Below, in pieces: positions 34,697-46,523 of a DNA stretch of 64,000 nucleotides; positions within the stretch are counted from its first letter, which is position 1; each line of letters starts with the position of its first letter. The notes under the pieces were generated by a model. The model did not search any database. It had not been told where the DNA came from and was given only the letters and a program-made list of their open reading frames with translations. The DNA lies in contig NZ_CP015249.1 in assembly GCF_001632775.1 (NCBI RefSeq), positions 2,274,686-2,338,685 on the forward strand, read 5' to 3'. The DNA is from Dokdonella koreensis DS-123. Lineage in GTDB: Bacteria; Pseudomonadota; Gammaproteobacteria; Xanthomonadales; Rhodanobacteraceae. Made by a program: the position numbers and the translations under genes.

Positions 34697-35737
34697 ATGA
34701 CCGACAGCTCCCTGCGCCTGCCTGCGGAATGGGAACCGCAGGCAGCGATCCTGATCGCCTGGCCGCATGCCGGCACCGACTGGGCGCCGCGCCTGGCCGA
34801 GGTCGAGACCACCTATGTCGCACTGGCCAGTGCGATCGCGCGCTTCCAGACCGTGGTGATCTGCGTCGCCGATGCGCAGGTGCGCGATCGCGCCGCCGCG
34901 CTGCTGGCCGGCGCCGGCGTCGACCCCGGCCGGATCCGCTGGGTGCCGATCCCGTACGACGATACCTGGCTGCGCGACAGCGGCCCGATCACGCTGACCG
35001 ACGGCAGCCGCTTCGTGCTCGCCGATTTCCGCTTCACCGGCTGGGGCGGCAAGTTCGAGGCCGGCCGCGACGACCGCCTGGTCGAGGGCCTGGTCGAACG
35101 CGGCCTGTTCCACGCGGCGACCCACCAGCGCATCGACTGGGCGCTGGAAGGCGGCGCCATCGAGTCCGACGGCCAGGGCACGCTGCTGACGACCTGGAAC
35201 TGCCTCGAGCATCGCCACGGCAGCCAGCGCCGCGATGCGATCGCCGGTACGTTGCGCGAGACGCTCGGCGTCGATCGCGTGCTGGCGCTCGAGTACGGCT
35301 ATCTCGAGGGCGACGATACCGATGCGCACATCGACACGCTGGCGCGCCTGGCCCCGCACGAGGCGATCGTCTACCAGGCCTGCGACGACACCGGGGACAG
35401 CCATCATGCCGAGCTGGAGCGGATGGCCGACGAACTGGTCGCGCTGCGCACCGAGGCCGGCCGCCCGTACCGGCTGCACGCGCTGCCCTGGGCGCGGCCC
35501 ATCGTCGACGGCGATCGCCGGCTCGCCGCCAGCTATGCCAACTACCTGATCGTCAACGATGCCGTGCTGGTGCCTGCCTACGAGGATCCGGCCGACAGCG
35601 CCGCCGCGGCGATCATCGGCGCCGCGCATCCCGGCCGCACCGTGGTGCCGATTCCGTGCCGGCCGCTGATCTGGCAGAACGGCAGCCTGCACTGCGTGAC
35701 GATGCAGCTGCCGGCCGGGGTGCTCGCGCCGGCCTGA
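34697..35737 (+). CDS. aguA: Agmatine deiminase
   Basis: 346-residue guanidino-modifying enzyme that turns agmatine into N-carbamoylputrescine on the way to putrescine. Catalytic parts are DDTWLRDSGPI, the ALEGGAIESDGQG segment and the Cys nucleophile in WQNGSLHCVTMQLP near the C-terminus; DDTDAHIDTLARL carries the His. No aguB (carbamoylputrescine amidase) is next to it. Start follows the small secreted gene by one base. Confidence 0.93.
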   Translation: MTDSSLRLPAEWEPQAAILIAWPHAGTDWAPRLAEVETTYVALASAIARFQTVVICVADAQVRDRAAALLAGAGVDPGRIRWVPIPYDDTWLRDSGPITLTDGSRFVLADFRFTGWGGKFEAGRDDRLVEGLVERGLFHAATHQRIDWALEGGAIESDGQGTLLTTWNCLEHRHGSQRRDAIAGTLRETLGVDRVLALEYGYLEGDDTDAHIDTLARLAPHEAIVYQACDDTGDSHHAELERMADELVALRTEAGRPYRLHALPWARPIVDGDRRLAASYANYLIVNDAVLVPAYEDPADSAAAAIIGAAHPGRTVVPIPCRPLIWQNGSLHCVTMQLPAGVLAPA

Positions 35738-35775
35738 TCCGGCCAGCGCCGGACTGCACGCCGCCGGCGCGACCC

Positions 35776-36603
35776 TCAATGACGCATCAGCACCGGCACC
35801 TGCGCATGCGCGAGCACGTGCCGCGTCGCACCGCCGAAGGCCCATTCGCTGAAGCGGCTGCGGCCGTAGGCCCCCATCACCAGCAAGTCCGCGCCGCAGG
35901 CCGCCACCGCATCCAGCAAGGCGTGACCGGCACGCTCGTCGGCGGTGTCCAGGTTCTGCCGCTCGATCCCGATGCCGTGCCGCTCCAGGTGTTCGGCTAT
36001 GCTGAAAGGCGGCTTGTAGCCCGCGCCCGTGTACACATCGCGGCGATCGCCGCACAGCAGGACGACCCGGCGCGCGAGGCGCAGCAACGGAATCGCCGCG
36101 TGGATCGCGCGCACCGCCTCGGGTGCGCCGTTCCAGGCCAGGGCGACGCAATCCGGTCCGGTGCCGGGAGCGACGACGGACGGAACGACCAGGCACGGCG
36201 TTCCGACCTGCAGCAGCAGCGTGGCCAGGGTCTGCGGCGTGCCCCAGAGCATTTCGTCGTCGCGTTCCACCACCAGCAGGTCGTGCCAGTTGCAGATCTG
36301 GCCCAGCGTATCGGGAAGATAGCCCTCGGCGACCTGCCAGGCCGTGCGCTGCACGCCGCGCTCGCGCGCCCAGTCGGCGAACGCCTGCCGCGCCTGGAGC
36401 GCACCGTGCTCCATCGCCTGCGCGTTCTCGATCATCACCGAAAGCAGCGCCGGCGAGCCGTAGGGCGGCATCATGTAGAGCGGCGACGGATAGACATAGG
36501 CACCGGTCAGCGACGCGTCGAGCGCGGCGGCGATGCGGGCGGCGTATTCGGCGCCTCCGGTCCATGTCGTGAAACGGCTCAGGTGCACTAGGATGTCGCG
36601 CAT
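35776..36603 (-). CDS. Universal stress protein (tandem Usp domains)
   Basis: 275 residues with two Usp halves. The C-terminal half holds the ATP-binding motif LLVMGAYGRSRFSEWAFGGATRHVL (G-2x-G-9x-G type). The N-terminal half starts MRDILVHLSRFTTWTGGAEYAARIA and lacks a clear motif. ATG at 36603 follows GGAG. An FNR/ANR-type box 66 bases upstream suggests induction under low oxygen. Confidence 0.9.
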   Translation of the reverse strand: MRDILVHLSRFTTWTGGAEYAARIAAALDASLTGAYVYPSPLYMMPPYGSPALLSVMIENAQAMEHGALQARQAFADWARERGVQRTAWQVAEGYLPDTLGQICNWHDLLVVERDDEMLWGTPQTLATLLLQVGTPCLVVPSVVAPGTGPDCVALAWNGAPEAVRAIHAAIPLLRLARRVVLLCGDRRDVYTGAGYKPPFSIAEHLERHGIGIERQNLDTADERAGHALLDAVAACGADLLVMGAYGRSRFSEWAFGGATRHVLAHAQVPVLMRH

Positions 36604-36668
36604 GGCCAACTCCGGAACGGTGAGCAGCAGGGAACGACGCCACGGTAGCGCACCCGCGGCAACGCCCC

Positions 36669-36682
36669 CTGATCTGGATCAA
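36669..36682. promoter_or_regulatory. FNR/ANR-type box upstream of the universal stress gene
   Basis: CTGATCTGGATCAA matches the consensus TTGAT-N4-ATCAA at 9 of 10 fixed positions. Centre is about 41 bases from the start site predicted after a weak -10 (TACCGT, minus strand, 36647-36642), the class II activation position. Confidence 0.7.
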
Positions 36683-36867
36683 GTGCGCGCCACGCCGTCC
36701 GGCGACGGCACGGCGCCGACTGCGCCTCGGCCGCTCGCCGGCGCCGCCGGACGGCCCGCCTCGAGGCGCCGCGCCGCGGCCGGGCCCACCACCGCCGGCG
36801 AAACGCGGAGGCATTCGCGCAACACCCTGTCGGCATCCCGGCGCCTGCCGATGCGGCCGTCACGCCG

Positions 36868-38592
<1,725 letters not shown>

Positions 38593-38608
38593 CGGCCGGG
38601 AAACGGTC

Positions 38609-41098
38609 CTAGCCGTCACTCCCGGGACTGTCGTTCCCCGGGCTGCCACCGGCGGAGCCGCGCAGGCGCGCCGGACGCGACCGCCGCGCCGTGGCATCGC
38701 TGCGGGTTCCGTCGACGACCAGCAGCAGGCTCAGCAGCGTGGCCAGCAACCAGACCCAGGGGCGCTGGTACCAGGGCATCGGCCGATGGATCGGGAGCGT
38801 CGCCGGCGGCGAGGACCAGGGCCCGCCCTCGCTGCGCGCCTGCACCTCGAACAGGTGCTGTCCCCAGGGGATCGACGGATAGACGATCGTCTGGTTGCGG
38901 CCGGCATCGATCCAGTCGTCGTTGACGCCGGACAGGCGGAAGCGGAAATGCGTGCGCTCCGGCGCGCTCAGGTCCACCGCCGTATAGCCGATCTCCAGGT
39001 TCTGCGATGCGGCGTCGAGCTGCAGCGGGCCGGCCAGCGGCTGGTCGTGGCCGGCGATCGCGACGCGTTCGATCAGGGCCTGCGGTGCCGGCGCGACGCG
39101 CTCGCGCACCCGGGCCGGATCGACCATCGCGAAGCCTTCGACCAGTGCGAACCAGAGCCGCCCGTGCGCGTCGCGATGGCAGGCGCCCTGGGTCCCGCCA
39201 TTGATCTCCGCCGGGATCAGTCCGTCGCCGACGGTGAAACCGACCGTCTCGATCGAACGGCCGTCCGCTGCCACCGCCGACAGCAGGGAGACGCCGCGGT
39301 TGCCGCCGAACCAGAGGCGGCCCTCGTCGTCGGCCAGGATGCACGAGACGGTGTCGTCGAACAGGCCGTTGCCGCGGTTGTAGCGATCGACCTTGCCGCC
39401 GCGGATGCGATTGAGGCCGCCGCCATAGGTACCGACCCAGAGCACGCCGGCGCGGTCCTCGTACACCGCGCGCGCGAACCGGCTGGACAGCCCCTGTGCC
39501 GGTGTCCAGCGTTCGAGGATGCGCTCGCCGTCGATCCGCACGACACCCTGGTCGCTGACGACCCACAGGCCGCCGCTGTGCGCCGCGACGATCTGGTTGG
39601 CCGCCATGCCCTCCAGTGCCGCCACCGGGCGGCCCGCCCCGCCGCCGCCTGCGGCATCGCGCTCGAGCACCACGGTGCTGCGGGCCACGGCGACCCAGAA
39701 ATCGCCCTCCGCCGTCTCGTGGATCGCCCGGATCGACGGGCCGGCCGGCCAGGATGCGACCGGCTCGACCGTATCCGCGCCGGGCCGGATGCGGCCGAGG
39801 AAGCCATCGCTGGTACCGACCCAGATGCCGCCGGCACGATCACGTGCCAGCGTCTCGGCGCATTCGCTGCCGATGGCCGCTCGCAGCGGAACGGTCTCGA
39901 TGCGACCATCGGCCCGCCACCGGCGCAACCCGCTGCACGACAATGCGAACCACAGGTCGCCTGCCGCATCGTCGGCCACCGCGCGTGCCGGCCGGTTCAT
40001 CGCGGCCTGCGGATCGGCCATCAGGCCGATCCAGGGCTCGCGCAGGCGGAACAGGCCCTTGTTGTGGCTGCCGATCCACAGGTTGCCGTGGTCGTCGAAC
40101 AGCAGGCTGACCATGAACATCGGCGGCAGGCCCTCGACCGGCTGCGGCACACCCGCGCCGTCCTCGTGCAGCAGCTGCCCGTCGAGCGTCCCCAGCCACA
40201 GGCGGCCGTGCGCGTCCTCGATGAGGTTGTTGACGCGACGCCGTTCCCACAGGTGCCAGCGCCCGCTGGCCGGCTCGAACCGGAACAGGTCCGTGTCGGT
40301 GGCGACCCACAGGTCGTCGCCGGTGGCCTTCAGCACCACCACGTGGCGACTGCCGTCGGGCAGCGCCACCGGATCGAGCCGGTCGCCGGCCACGACCGCC
40401 AGGCCATTGAAACCGCCGGCATAGATCGTCCCGTCGCGCGTCTGCGCCAGCAGGTCGTAGCGGACGGTCTCGCCCCGCAGCGGCGCGCGCTCGCGCAGAG
40501 TCGCCATGTCGATGCCGAGGACGCCGTCGCTGCTGGCCACCCACAGGCTGCCGTCGGCGCCTTCGACGAAGGCGCTGGCCTGGCAGATGCCGCGGCACGC
40601 CGCCAGGCTGCGGAAGACGCCGTCTTCGTACAGGCTGATGCCGGCGTCCTGGGTGCCGATCCACAGCCGCCCGCGGCGATCCTCGTGCAGCGCCAGTATC
40701 CGGTCGCTGGAGGGGCCGCTGCCGGTCGCGGCGTTCTCGGTCGCCGGCCGCACCTCCTGATGTGCGCGAAACACCTTGAAGCGGCGCCCGTCGAACTGGG
40801 CCAGGCCGCCGTGGGTCGCCACCCAGAGGTGGCCGTCGCGCCGCTGCAACAGCGCGTTGACGCCGTTCTGCGGCAACCCGTCGTCGCCGCTGTAGCGCTG
40901 GATGACGGCGGCATGCGTAGGGGCGACGCGCAAGGCCGCAACGGCCGGCGACACCGATACCGCGACCGCCAGTGCCAGCAGCCAGCCGGCCAGCCGGCCC
41001 CCGATGCCGCGTACCGCGCGACGTTCCCGGGCGGCCATTGCAGCCGTCGTCACCCGGGCCCGACCGGCCCGCCATCGGCTGCAGGCCGCGCCGCGCAT
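38609..41098 (-). CDS. Periplasmic two-component-type beta-propeller protein lacking an output domain
   Basis: 829 residues. Signal/leader then about fourteen propeller repeats of the Reg_prop type (GHLWVATHGGLAQFDG, GRLWIGTQDAGISLYEDG, NLWIGSHNKGLFRL, GVLWVGTYGGGLNRI), a Y_Y_Y domain (about 700-780: ENLEIGYTAVDLSAPERTHFRFRLSG) and one membrane helix (WVWLLATLLSLLLVV). After the helix only ~35 basic/Gly-rich residues remain: no kinase, GGDEF or HTH. In related proteins an output domain follows here. The ATG overlaps the recD stop by one base (TGATG). It ends 16 bases from the convergent hybrid kinase. Confidence 0.9.
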   Translation of the reverse strand: MRGAACSRWRAGRARVTTAAMAARERRAVRGIGGRLAGWLLALAVAVSVSPAVAALRVAPTHAAVIQRYSGDDGLPQNGVNALLQRRDGHLWVATHGGLAQFDGRRFKVFRAHQEVRPATENAATGSGPSSDRILALHEDRRGRLWIGTQDAGISLYEDGVFRSLAACRGICQASAFVEGADGSLWVASSDGVLGIDMATLRERAPLRGETVRYDLLAQTRDGTIYAGGFNGLAVVAGDRLDPVALPDGSRHVVVLKATGDDLWVATDTDLFRFEPASGRWHLWERRRVNNLIEDAHGRLWLGTLDGQLLHEDGAGVPQPVEGLPPMFMVSLLFDDHGNLWIGSHNKGLFRLREPWIGLMADPQAAMNRPARAVADDAAGDLWFALSCSGLRRWRADGRIETVPLRAAIGSECAETLARDRAGGIWVGTSDGFLGRIRPGADTVEPVASWPAGPSIRAIHETAEGDFWVAVARSTVVLERDAAGGGGAGRPVAALEGMAANQIVAAHSGGLWVVSDQGVVRIDGERILERWTPAQGLSSRFARAVYEDRAGVLWVGTYGGGLNRIRGGKVDRYNRGNGLFDDTVSCILADDEGRLWFGGNRGVSLLSAVAADGRSIETVGFTVGDGLIPAEINGGTQGACHRDAHGRLWFALVEGFAMVDPARVRERVAPAPQALIERVAIAGHDQPLAGPLQLDAASQNLEIGYTAVDLSAPERTHFRFRLSGVNDDWIDAGRNQTIVYPSIPWGQHLFEVQARSEGGPWSSPPATLPIHRPMPWYQRPWVWLLATLLSLLLVVDGTRSDATARRSRPARLRGSAGGSPGNDSPGSDG

Positions 41099-42831
41099 CA
41101 CGGCGCCACCAACCGCTCGCGCAGGCCGCCGTGACGGCGGACCGGGCGCGCCAGCGCGGCGTGCAGGCTGTCGGCGGTCGCCCAGACTTCGGCCGAGCGG
41201 CGCGCGCGCGAGACACCGGTATAGACCAGTTCACGCGTCAACACCGGATGGTCGGCCGCCGGCGGAAGCACGACGGCGACGTCGGTGTACTCCGATCCCT
41301 GGCTGCGATGGATCGTGATCGCCCAGGCGCTCTCGTGCACCGGCAGCATGTGCGGTGCGAAGCTGCGCAACGCCGTCGCGCCGTCGCGATCGCCGACCTC
41401 GAACCAGACCCGCGGCCCGTCGGGTCCGTCCAGCACCACGCCGACGTCGCCGTTGAACAGGCCACTGGCGTAGTCGTTGCGGGTGACGATCACCGGGCGG
41501 CCACGATGCCACGGCCGCTGCGGGTCGAACCCGTGCCGGCGCGCCAGGCCCCGTGCGACCTGCAGGTTGACGCCGTGCACGCCGAACGGCCCTTCGCGCA
41601 GCGCGCACAGGATCTGCGCTTCGCGCAGCGCCGCCAGCGCCGGACCGGGCGCCACGTCCGGTGCGAACAGGACATCGAACGCGGCAGCGTGGCGGGCGAT
41701 CCAGCCCTCGACCGCCGCTCCCAGCGCGCGCGCGTCCGGGCAGGCACGCCAGGCCAGGCCGTCGCCGCCGGTCGTTCCTCCGGCTGCGTCCAGCCACGTC
41801 GCATCGCCCGCACGCACGGCGTCGATGCCGCGCTGCAGGGCGTCGCCGGCACGCCAGACGTGCGTCAACTCGACGACGTGTCCGGCCAGGGCGGGCGCGC
41901 TGGCGACGATGTCGGCCAGGACCGACCCGGCGTCGACCGACGCGAGCTGCCCCGGATCGCCCAGCAGGATCAGCACGGCGCCGGGCCGCAGCGCATCCAC
42001 GAGCTGGCGCATCAGCGCCAGGTCGATCATCGAGGCCTCGTCGACGACCACGATGTCGGCCGCCAGCGGATCGGCCGGTCCGTGGACGAAGGCATTGGCG
42101 TCGGGCCGGTAGCCGAGCAGCCGGTGCAGGGTCTGCGAGCGCTCGTGCGGAATGGCGTCGAGCAGCGCGGCCAGCCCCGAACCGGGCGGCAGGCTGCCGG
42201 CCAGCCCCTGCTTGCCCTGTGCGATCGCCTGGGCCAGCCGCCGCGCGGCCTTGCCGGTCGGCGCGGCCAGCGCGACGGTCGGCCGCGTGCCGGCTACGGC
42301 GGCCTCGCGCAGCAGCATCAGCAGTATGCGCACCACGGTGGTCGTCTTGCCGGTACCGGGACCGCCGGTCAGCACGAACAAGCGGCTGCCGACGACGCCG
42401 GCGGCCGCTTCGCGCTGGAGTGCCGTCGCCTGCGGATCGTCGCCGGCGAACAGCGCGGCGAGGTCGCCGGTGCGGTCGAATGCCGGGTGCGGCCGGCGGC
42501 GCTCGATGCGCCGGCGGAGCGCCTCGGCGAGCACCGCTTCATGCCGCCAGCTGCGCCAGGCGTAGAAGCGTGTCGCGTCGAGCACGAACGCGGTCGGCTG
42601 CTCCGCGCTGCCGTCGCCGACCCAGGGCTGGCCGCGCAGCGCGGCCAGGTCGGCCGCCGAGAACGGCTCGCCGTGCGGCGGCTCGTCCAGGCGCGCGCAG
42701 GCGTGCCCCTGCCCTTCGGCCGCGCTGGCTTCCAGTGCGGCGCGAGCCAGCAGCGCCGACCCGGTACGCTCCAGCACCCAGCGCGCCAGGGCGGTGTCGA
42801 TCGCGCGCGGCGCAACCGGCGCGCTGGTCAC
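41098..42831 (-). CDS. recD: Exodeoxyribonuclease V alpha subunit RecD
   Basis: 577-residue 5'-3' SF1B helicase of the RecBCD repair enzyme. Walker A is TGGPGTGKTTTVV, motif II VVVDEASMIDLALM, later motif SAWAITIHRSQGSEYTDVAVVLP and VYTGVSRAR. GTG start overlaps the recB stop as GTGA. A longer upstream frame is not used because it lies inside recB. Confidence 0.95.
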   Translation of the reverse strand: MTSAPVAPRAIDTALARWVLERTGSALLARAALEASAAEGQGHACARLDEPPHGEPFSAADLAALRGQPWVGDGSAEQPTAFVLDATRFYAWRSWRHEAVLAEALRRRIERRRPHPAFDRTGDLAALFAGDDPQATALQREAAAGVVGSRLFVLTGGPGTGKTTTVVRILLMLLREAAVAGTRPTVALAAPTGKAARRLAQAIAQGKQGLAGSLPPGSGLAALLDAIPHERSQTLHRLLGYRPDANAFVHGPADPLAADIVVVDEASMIDLALMRQLVDALRPGAVLILLGDPGQLASVDAGSVLADIVASAPALAGHVVELTHVWRAGDALQRGIDAVRAGDATWLDAAGGTTGGDGLAWRACPDARALGAAVEGWIARHAAAFDVLFAPDVAPGPALAALREAQILCALREGPFGVHGVNLQVARGLARRHGFDPQRPWHRGRPVIVTRNDYASGLFNGDVGVVLDGPDGPRVWFEVGDRDGATALRSFAPHMLPVHESAWAITIHRSQGSEYTDVAVVLPPAADHPVLTRELVYTGVSRARRSAEVWATADSLHAALARPVRRHGGLRERLVAP

Positions 42832-45800
42832 GACACGCTCTCCGGCTGGCCGGCGAATGCCGCATCGAGCGCGAGGATCAGCCGTGCCGGCCAGCGGCGG
42901 CGCCACACGCCGTGGCGCAGGTCGGTGGCCGCATCGTCCAGGCCGATCGCGCGGACGAACAGGTACCAGCTCTCGCCGAGATGGCGCTCCGGGGCGTAGT
43001 CGCGGATGCGCTGGCGCAGGTAGCGATGCAGGGCCACGGTGTAGAGCAGCGCCTGCAGGCCGTAGTGGTGATCGGCCATCGCCGCGTCGAGCCCGGCGCC
43101 GCGATAGCGCGACAGGCGCGCACCCAGCCAGTTGGTCTTGTAGTCGAGCACGTGATAGCGCCCGCCGGCCTCGAACACCAGGTCGGCGAAGCCGGTCATC
43201 AGGCCGTCGAGCCGCACCGCATCCAGCGTCGGCGGTATCGCCGCGGATTCGCCGTGGGCGACGCACAGCGCCCGCAGCTGCGCCATGCCGACGCGGTGCA
43301 CCGGGAACTGGAACTCGAACTCGGCCACGCGCGCCGAATCGGCGAGCCGGTCCAGGCGCAACCCGTCGCCCAGGTCGCTCGACCGGACCCGGTCGATCAT
43401 CCGGCCGGTCGCGTCGAGCAGGCCGGCCTCATCGATGGTACGCCCCACCCCGAGCGCACCGAGCGCGTCCCGCAGCCGCTCGCGCTGGGCCGGCCAGAAC
43501 CGCCCCGGCGGCGCGTGCTCGAGCAGGTCGTGCACGGCATCGCCGAAACGCGGCCCGCGCAGGGCCGCCAGCGCCAGCAGGCGCTCGTCGTCGGCCTCGA
43601 TGTCGCCGGCGAACGCATCGGCATCCGGCGCGGGGACAGCGGCTTCGTCCGCAGCGCCCGGCTCCGCCACCGTCGCCGCGCTGCGCAGCAGGCCACTGAA
43701 GCTGTGCAGCCAGCGCGGGGGCCGCAGGGCCGGCAACGGTGCCTGCACCGCGCGCCGGCGCACCCGGGTATCGGCCGTGCGGTAGTACGGCACCGGACCG
43801 GCGAACGGCGGCTCCGCCGCCACGCCCGGCAAGGCCGCAGCCAGCGCCTCGAGCGCCGCGCGCTCGCGCGCATCGGACGGCCCGGCGTCGCCGGCGGCCG
43901 GCACGGACGCACCGGCCGGCGCCGCGGATGCGTGCCCGAGCGCCTGCAGGACCTCGCCGACCAGGACCTCGATCGCCGCCGCGTCATACGCGTCCCCGGT
44001 GTCCTCGTCGCCGGGCCGTGGCCTGCCGTGATCCAGCCAGTAGACATGCACGGCGTACTTGGCGCGCGTCAGCGCGACGTAGAACAGGCGCAGGCGCTCC
44101 TCCAGTTCCTCGCGCCGGTGCACCAGCCGATGCGCGGCGAACCGGTCCGAGCCGAGGTCCATGCACAAGCGGCCGGCGGCGTCGTGGAAGCGCAGCACCG
44201 ACGGCGCGGCGCGGCTGCGCGAACGCCAGGCCAGCGGCAGGAACACCAGCGGGTACTCCAGGCCCTTGCTGGCGTGGACGGTCAGCAGCTGCACGCGCTC
44301 GGCATCGCTCTCGATGCGCAGGCGGCGCGCGTCGGCCGCCTCGACATCGCCGCCGGCGTCGTGGCGCATCGCCGCCAGCCAGGCCAGCAGCCCGTCCAGG
44401 CCGTGGTGCGCACTCTCCTGCTCGGCCAGCAGCTCGCCGAGGTGGCGCAGGTCCGTGACCAGCCGTTCGCCGTCCGCAGCGGCCAGCAGGCGCGGCGCCT
44501 GGTCCGCCAGGATGGCACCGACCAGGGCCAGGACGCCGCGCTCGCGAACCTGCTCGCGCCAGGCGGCGAACCGCTCCAGCTCGCGCTCGAACGCCGGCAC
44601 GTCGGCCTCCCAAGCGGCGAAGCGGGCGTAGTCGGCTCCCAGCACGCGCGTCGCCAGCGCGCCGCGCACCGCCGGTGCGTCGCCCGGATCGCGGACCGCG
44701 CCGAGGATGCGTTCCAGGTCCGCCGCCGCCTCGCTCTCGAACACGCTGCCGCGGCCGCTGCCGACACAGGGCACGCCGCGCGCCAGCAGCCGCTCGCGCA
44801 GCGCGGCCACCTCGGCATGGGTCGACAGCAGCACGGCGATGTCGCCCGGCCCCACGCGGCGGCCGTCGATGGCGTGATCGCCGCCGAGCAGTTCGGCGAT
44901 GCGGTTGGCGCAATCGTCCAGTGCCAGCGCCTCCAGCCGGCCCTGCGCCTGCAATGCGCGCCCGCGCTCGTCGACGGCCTCGCCGCGGAACCGGTGGAAC
45001 ACCAGCGGTGCCGCCGCCGGGCGGCCGTCGATCGTGTAGGCGGCGCCGTCGGACCTGTCGGCGGAACGGACCGGCTGGTAGCGGATCGGCACGGTGCCGA
45101 AGCCCCCCGAGGTGTGCGCATAGAACGCATTGAGCGCCGCCACCAGGCGGCCGCTGGAACGGTGGTTGGTCGCCAGCGAGCAGCGCAGGCCGGCGCTGCG
45201 GCCGGCATCCAGGTAGGCGGCGATGTCGCCGCCACGGAACGCGTAGATCGCCTGCTTCGGGTCGCCGATCATCACCAGCCTGCCGCGCGCCGCGCCCGCG
45301 GCATCGCGATAGATGCGGTCGAAGATCGCGAACTGGCGCCGGTCGGTGTCCTGGAACTCGTCGACCAGGGCGGCCGGGAATGCCTCGAACAGCCGGTCGG
45401 CCAGCCGCGCGTCCGCATCGGCGCCGCAGAGCCGCTGGTACACCCGGTCGATCAGCATCGAGAAGGTCTGCACGCCGCGACGGCGTGCGCGCAGCGGCAG
45501 CTCGCGCTCGCAGAACGCATGCGCCTCGGCGCACAGCGCCGGAACCGCGTGCTCGCGCGCGGCGCGCAGCGCCTGGGCGGTGGCAGCCAGCAGCCGGATG
45601 CACGGTTGCTCGTCCAGGGCGAGCCGGCGTGCCTTGTTCTGCAAGGTCGCGCAGGCATCGCCGGCGATGCGTGCCAGCGCCGTGTCGTCCAGCGCCACCA
45701 GGTACCGGCTCGGCTGCGCGGCGCCGGCGATGCCCTCGATCACGGCACGGGCGGCCTTCCTGGTGCCGTTCCAGGCGATCGCATCGGCGTCGGCCAGCAG

Positions 45801-46523
45801 GTGCCGCAACGGCACCTGCAACGCCTGCGCATCGTCCAGGCGCTCCAGCCCGGCGCGCAGCGCCTCCAGGTCCGGCGGTGGCGGCGCCAGCAGGCGCGCT
45901 GGACCGGCGGCGCGGATGACCGCCACCGTATGCTTGAGGCCGTCCAGCCCCAGCGCCAGCATGCCGGCGATGCCCGGCTCGTCCTCCGCCGCGGTCAGCA
46001 CGCGCTGCCGCCAGAAGTCCTCGACGCACTCGCCCGCCAGCGAGTCCTCGTCGACCAGCGGATCGCCAGCGAACGTCGCACCGCTCTCGAGCGGGTGGTC
46101 GCGCTGGATGCGCTGGCACAACGCATGGATCGTCGAGATCGGCGCGCGATCGATGTCCGCACGCGCCAGCCGGATCCGCCGCAGGCACTGGCGCAGCTTG
46201 GCCGCATCGACGGCCAGCGTCGCCAGATGCTCGGCCAGCGGATCATCGACGGGCAGCGGCTGGCCGGCCGCGATCCGCTCCAGGATGCGCTGCGCCTGGA
46301 CCAGCCGCAGCCGCAGCCGCTCGCGCAGCTCCTGCGCCGCCGCGTCGGTGAAGGTCGCGACCAGGATCTGCTCGACGCCCAGGCCGGTCTCGAGCAGCAG
46401 GCGCAGGTAGATCAGGCCGATGTGATAGGTCTTGCCGGTCCCGGCGCTGGCTTCGATCAGCACGCGGCCGGCCAGCGGCATGCCGCGCCAGTCCAACGGG
46501 GCCAGCGGCTCGACCGCGCTCAC
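42828..46523 (-). CDS. recB: Exodeoxyribonuclease V beta subunit RecB
   Basis: 1231-residue UvrD-type helicase and nuclease. Walker A in LIEASAGTGKTYHIGLIYL, motif II VDEFQDTDRRQFAIF, motif III DPKQAIYAFRGGD, motif V LLTVHASKGLEYPLVFLP. The C-terminal PD-(D/E)XK nuclease shows GFADLVFEAGGRYHVLDYKTNW with the catalytic Asp and Lys. GTG start overlaps the recC stop in a GTGA. Length is close to E. coli RecB (1180). Confidence 0.96.
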   Translation of the reverse strand: MSAVEPLAPLDWRGMPLAGRVLIEASAGTGKTYHIGLIYLRLLLETGLGVEQILVATFTDAAAQELRERLRLRLVQAQRILERIAAGQPLPVDDPLAEHLATLAVDAAKLRQCLRRIRLARADIDRAPISTIHALCQRIQRDHPLESGATFAGDPLVDEDSLAGECVEDFWRQRVLTAAEDEPGIAGMLALGLDGLKHTVAVIRAAGPARLLAPPPPDLEALRAGLERLDDAQALQVPLRHLLADADAIAWNGTRKAARAVIEGIAGAAQPSRYLVALDDTALARIAGDACATLQNKARRLALDEQPCIRLLAATAQALRAAREHAVPALCAEAHAFCERELPLRARRRGVQTFSMLIDRVYQRLCGADADARLADRLFEAFPAALVDEFQDTDRRQFAIFDRIYRDAAGAARGRLVMIGDPKQAIYAFRGGDIAAYLDAGRSAGLRCSLATNHRSSGRLVAALNAFYAHTSGGFGTVPIRYQPVRSADRSDGAAYTIDGRPAAAPLVFHRFRGEAVDERGRALQAQGRLEALALDDCANRIAELLGGDHAIDGRRVGPGDIAVLLSTHAEVAALRERLLARGVPCVGSGRGSVFESEAAADLERILGAVRDPGDAPAVRGALATRVLGADYARFAAWEADVPAFERELERFAAWREQVRERGVLALVGAILADQAPRLLAAADGERLVTDLRHLGELLAEQESAHHGLDGLLAWLAAMRHDAGGDVEAADARRLRIESDAERVQLLTVHASKGLEYPLVFLPLAWRSRSRAAPSVLRFHDAAGRLCMDLGSDRFAAHRLVHRREELEERLRLFYVALTRAKYAVHVYWLDHGRPRPGDEDTGDAYDAAAIEVLVGEVLQALGHASAAPAGASVPAAGDAGPSDARERAALEALAAALPGVAAEPPFAGPVPYYRTADTRVRRRAVQAPLPALRPPRWLHSFSGLLRSAATVAEPGAADEAAVPAPDADAFAGDIEADDERLLALAALRGPRFGDAVHDLLEHAPPGRFWPAQRERLRDALGALGVGRTIDEAGLLDATGRMIDRVRSSDLGDGLRLDRLADSARVAEFEFQFPVHRVGMAQLRALCVAHGESAAIPPTLDAVRLDGLMTGFADLVFEAGGRYHVLDYKTNWLGARLSRYRGAGLDAAMADHHYGLQALLYTVALHRYLRQRIRDYAPERHLGESWYLFVRAIGLDDAATDLRHGVWRRRWPARLILALDAAFAGQPESVS

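Noticed and set aside
42832-43266. Extended start of recD
   Set aside because: Lies wholly inside recB; the GTG with GTGA overlap fits family length.
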